From contig CAXIWF010000221.1 of the NCBI GenBank assembly GCA_964036045.1, positions 24,790 through 88,789 of the forward strand: a DNA stretch of 64,000 nucleotides. The letters are read 5' to 3'. Below are positions 61,153 to 64,000 of this stretch, piece by piece. Positions within the stretch are counted from its first letter, which is position 1. Each line of letters starts with the position of its first letter. The position numbers were made by a program, and so were the translations under genes. The notes under the pieces are model-generated. The model was not told the origin of the DNA and searched no databases. It worked only from the letters and a program-made list of their open reading frames with translations. The DNA comes from Eutreptiella sp. 'Long Island Sound 2002'. Taxonomy: Eukaryota > Euglenozoa > Euglenophyceae > Eutreptiales > Eutreptiaceae.

Positions 61153-64000
61153 TTGACGGAAAACTCTCGGAAAATTCTCGGAGACTTCTCGGAAAATTCT
61201 CGGAAAATTCTCGGAAAATTCTCGGAAAATTATCGGAAAATTCTCGGAAACTTCTCGGAAAAATCTCGGAAAATTCTCGGAAAATTCTGGGAAAATTCTC
61301 AGAAAATTCTCGGAAAATTCTCGGAAAATTCTCGGAAAATTCTCGGAAAATTCTCGGAAAATTCTCGGAAAATTCTCGGAAAATTCTTGGAAAATTCTCG
61401 GAAAAATGACGGAAAATTCTCGGAAAATTCTCGTAAAATTCTCGGAAAATTCTCGGAAAATTCTCGGAAAATTCCCCTTAAAATTCTCGGAAAATTCTCA
61501 GAAAATTCTCGGAAAATTCTCGGAAAATTCTCGGAAAATTCTCGGAAAATTCTCGGAAAATTCTCGGAAAATTCCCGGAAAATTCTCGGAAAATTCTCGG
61601 AAAATTCTCGGAAAATTCTCGGAAAATTCTCGGAAAATTCTCGGAAAATTCTCGGAAAATTCTGGGAAAATTCTCAGAAAATTCTCGGAAAATTCTCGGA
61701 AAATTCTCGGAAAATTCTCAGAAAATTCTCGGAAAATTCTCGGAAAATTCTCGGAAAATTCTCGGAAAATTCTCGGAAAATTCTCGGAAAATTCTTGGAA
61801 AATTCTCGGAAAATTGTCGGAAAATTCTCGGAAAATTCTCAGAAAATTCTCGGAAAATTCTCGGAAAATTCTCAGAAAATTCTCGGAAAATTGACGGAAA
61901 ATTCTCGGAAAACTCTCGGAAAATTCTCAGAAAATTCTCGGAAAATTCCCAGAAAATTCTCGGAAAATTCTCGGAAAATTCTCGGAAAATTCCCGGAAAA
62001 TTCTCGGAAAATTCTCGGAAAATTCTCGGAAAATTCTCGGAAAATTCCCGGAAAATTCTCGGAAAATTCTCGGAAAATTCTCGGAAAATTCCCCGAAAAT
62101 TCTCGGAAAATTCTCGGAAAATTCTCGGAAAATTCTCGGAAAATTCTCGGAAAATTCTCGGAAAATTCTCGAAAAATTCTCCGAAAATTCTCGGAAAATT
62201 CTCGGAAAATTCTCTGAAAATTCTCGGAAAATTCTCGGAAAATTCTAAGAAAATTCTCGGAAAATTGACGGAAAACTCTCGGAAAATTCTCGGAAAATTC
62301 TCGGAAAATTCTCGGAAAATTCTCGGAAAATTCTCGGAAAATTATCGGAAAATTCTCGGAAACTTCTGGGAAAAATCTCGGAAAATTCTCGGAGAATTGT
62401 GGGAAAATTCTCAGAAAATTCTCGGAAAATTCTCGGAAAATTCTCGGAAAATTCTCGGAAAATTCTCGGAAAATTCTCGGAAAATTCTCGGAAAATTCTC
62501 GGAAAATTCTTCGAAAATTCTCGGAAAAATGACGGAAAATTCTCGGAAAATTCTCGTAAAATTCTCGGAAAATTCTCGGAAAATTCCCGGAAAATTCCTC
62601 GGAAAATTCTCGGAAAATTCTCGGAAAATTCTCGGAAAATTCTCGGAAAATTCTCGGAAAATTCTCGGAAAATTCTGGGAAAATTCTCAGAAAATTCTCG
62701 GAAAATTTTCGGAAAATCCTCGGAAAATTCTCAGAAAATTCTCGGAAAATTCTCGGAAAATTCTCGGAAAATTCTCGGAAAACTCTCGGAAAATTCTCGG
62801 AAAATTCTCGGAAATTTTTCGGAAAATTCTCGGAAAATTCTCAGAAAATTCTCGGAAAATTCTCGGAAAATTCTCGGAAAATTCTCGGAAAATTCTTGGA
62901 AAATTCTCGGAAAATTCTCGGAAAATTCTCGGAAAATTCTCAGAAAATTCTTGGAAAATTCTCGGAAAATTCTCAGAAAATTCTCGGAATATTCCCAGAA
63001 AATTCTCGGAAAATTCTCGGAGAATTCTCGGAAAATTCTCGGAAAATTCTCGGAAAATTCTCGGAAAATTCCCGGAAAATTCTCGGAAAATCCTCGGAAA
63101 ATTCTCGGAAAATTCTCGGAAAATTGACGGAAAATTCTCGGAAAATTCTCGAAAAATTCTCCGAAAATTCTCGGAAAATTCTCAGAAAATTCTCGGAAAA
63201 TTCTCGGAATATTCTCGGAAAATGCTCAGAAAAGTCTCGGAAAATTCTCGGAAAATTCTCGGAAAATTCTCGGAAAATTATCGGAAAATTCTCGGAAACT
63301 TCTCGGAAAAATCTCGGAAAATTCTCGGAAAATTCTGGGAAAATTCTCAGAAAATTCTCGGAAAATTCTCGGAAAATTCTCGGAAAATTCTCAGAAAATT
63401 CTCGGAAAATTCTCGGAAAATTCTCGGAAAATTCTCGGAAAATTCTTGGAAAATTCACGGAAAATTCTCGGAAAATTCTCGGAAAATTCTCGGAAAATTC
63501 CCGGAAAATTCTCGGAAAATTCTCAGAAAATTCTCGGAAAATTCTCGGAAAATTCTCGGAAAATTCTCGGAAAATTCTCGGAAAATTCTCGGAAAATTCT
63601 CGGAAAATTGTCGATTCGAAAAATTCTCGGAAAATTCTCGGAAAATTCTCGGAAAATTCTCGGAAAATTCTCGAAAAATTCTCGGAAAATTCTCGGAAAA
63701 TTCTCAGAAAATTCTCGGAAATTTCTCGGAAAATTCTCGGAAAATTCTCGGAAAATTCTCAGGAAATTCTCAGAAAATTCTCGGAAAATTCTCGGAAAAT
63801 TCTCGAAAAATTCTCCGAAAATTCTCGGAAAATTCTCGGAAAATTCTCGGAAAATTCTCGGAAAATTCTCGGAAAATTCTCGGAAAATTCTCGGAAAATT
63901 CTCGGAAAATTCTCGGAAAATTCTCGGAAAAATTCTCGGAAAAATCTCGGAAAATTCTCGGAAAATTCTCGGAAAATTCTCGGAAAAATTCTCGGAAAAT
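59513..64000 (+). repeat. K-family mosaic, right edge of window
   Basis: K junctions lie at 59513, 61153 and 62265, with TTATCGG at +66, +77 and +77. A further K run at 63278 follows an AATATTC monomer. ATGACGG monomers lie near 59755, 61406 and 62528. From about 62,200 to 63,250 private variants become commoner (CTAAG near 62244, GTGGG near 62398, CTTCG near 62510, AAATTTTTCGG near 62816, ATGCTCAG and AAAGTC near 63225). This region is more diverged than the middle of the window. The array runs off the right end without change. Confidence 0.75.
63608..63622. other. Small insertion scar with the sequence TTCGAA
   Basis: The reading AATTGTCGATTCGAAAAATTC breaks a monomer after a GTCGG-type start. 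It adds a few bases relative to the usual GTCGG position of the K tail. TTCGAA falls at 63615-63620. The monomers on both sides are normal. Confidence 0.6.

Larger units (their letters stand above)
1..64000 (+). repeat. 11-bp satellite array, monomer AAAATTCTCGG, spanning the whole window
   Basis: Every part of the window reads as head-to-tail copies of AAAATTCTCGG, about 64,000/11 or roughly 5,800 copies. No run of the reverse-complement unit appears on the + strand, so there is no inversion. Most monomers match the consensus or differ by one or two bases. The commonest variants change the CTCGG half (CTCAG, CTTGG, CCCGG, CCCAG, GACGG, GTCGG, CTGGG, CTCCG). Rarer ones change the AAAATT half (AAACTTC, AATATTC, AAATTTC, AACATTC). 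Length variants of 10 or 12 bp are uncommon outside two clusters. Consensus GC is 36%, with one CpG per monomer. The array begins before base 1 and continues past base 64000. Its chromosomal role (centromeric, pericentromeric, subtelomeric) cannot be told from the sequence alone. Confidence 0.99.

Noticed and set aside
30-63990. Rho-independent terminators or riboswitches
   Set aside because: Inverted-repeat character is spread evenly over the array; no discrete stem with a U-run tail stands out.
1-64000. CRISPR array
   Set aside because: There are no unique spacers between repeats. Units are 11 bp and directly abutting, far below the size of CRISPR repeats and spacers.
1-64000. Telomeric repeat array
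   Set aside because: The unit is 11 bp with only GG and no G-run or strand-biased G/T composition like that of known telomeres. Extensive HOR structure also argues for an internal satellite.
1-64000. Secreted or structural repeat protein gene (silk, antifreeze or surface protein type)
   Set aside because: No signal peptide, no unique flanking exon and no preference for one frame. Frame-shifting monomers of 10 and 12 bp are tolerated without pattern, which selection on a protein would not allow.
1-64000. NF-kB/Dorsal-like GGAAAATTCC sites in CCCGG and CCCAG monomers, and NFAT-like GGAAAA cores
   Set aside because: The strings match loose consensus patterns, but they follow directly from the monomer plus one T-to-C change, and there is no gene or promoter for them to act on. 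Kept only as a motif coincidence.

Overview
The whole 64,000-base window is one uninterrupted tandem satellite array. Its unit is the 11-bp monomer AAAATTCTCGG (complement CCGAGAATTTT), in the same orientation throughout, about 5,800 copies. Both ends of the window lie inside the array, so its true length and flanks are not visible. I found no protein-coding gene, tRNA, rRNA, CRISPR array, transposon or promoter that I can support. A uniform array of this size points to a eukaryotic chromosome (pericentromeric, centromeric, subtelomeric or another heterochromatic block). I do not recognise this monomer as the satellite of a particular species and do not assign one. Consensus GC is 4/11 (36%), with one CpG in every monomer.

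Long open frames exist on both strands but are a property of the monomer. Eleven is not a multiple of three and the consensus contains no stop on either strand. All three forward frames therefore read the same 11-residue cycle (ENSRKILGKFS), and all three reverse frames read another (FPRIFREFSEN). Forward-strand stops come mostly from the variant monomer whose CTC is changed to GAC, which creates TGA.

The real information is in the variant monomers, which recur in fixed order and spacing and define higher-order repeats (HORs). Two families alternate. Family K carries an ordered run of variants beginning TTATCGG, followed by AAACTTC and AAAAATC monomers (43 copies by my reading). In one context it lies 77 bp (7 monomers) after a TTGACGGAAAACTC junction. 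Family D lacks this run and carries TTGACGGAAAATTCTCAG junctions, with a recurring 231 bp + 649 bp layout (880 bp, 80 monomers). A third marker, M2 (TTTTCGGAATATT), has 13 copies in two subfamilies that differ by exactly one monomer in internal spacing (183 versus 172 bp).

Approximate layout: 1-1115 K; 1116-2215 D; 2216-13.6 kb K, with an indel-rich stretch at 7.7-10.1 kb; 13.6-26.5 kb K mixed with 183-type M2; 26.5-30.0 kb a separate family with TTGC and TTGCCAG markers and the most uniform monomers; 30.0-31.6 kb mixed; 31.6-39.9 kb K with nested recent duplications; 39.9-45.1 kb D, partly indel-rich; 45.1-47.7 kb K; 47.7-50.3 kb D; 50.3-54.8 kb K; 54.8-59.5 kb D; 59.5-64 kb K with a 1.64-kb duplication partner. 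Marker spacings are mostly exact multiples of 11, which fits growth by unequal exchange or replication slippage in register. All positions and counts were read by eye; domain edges are approximate to a few monomers.
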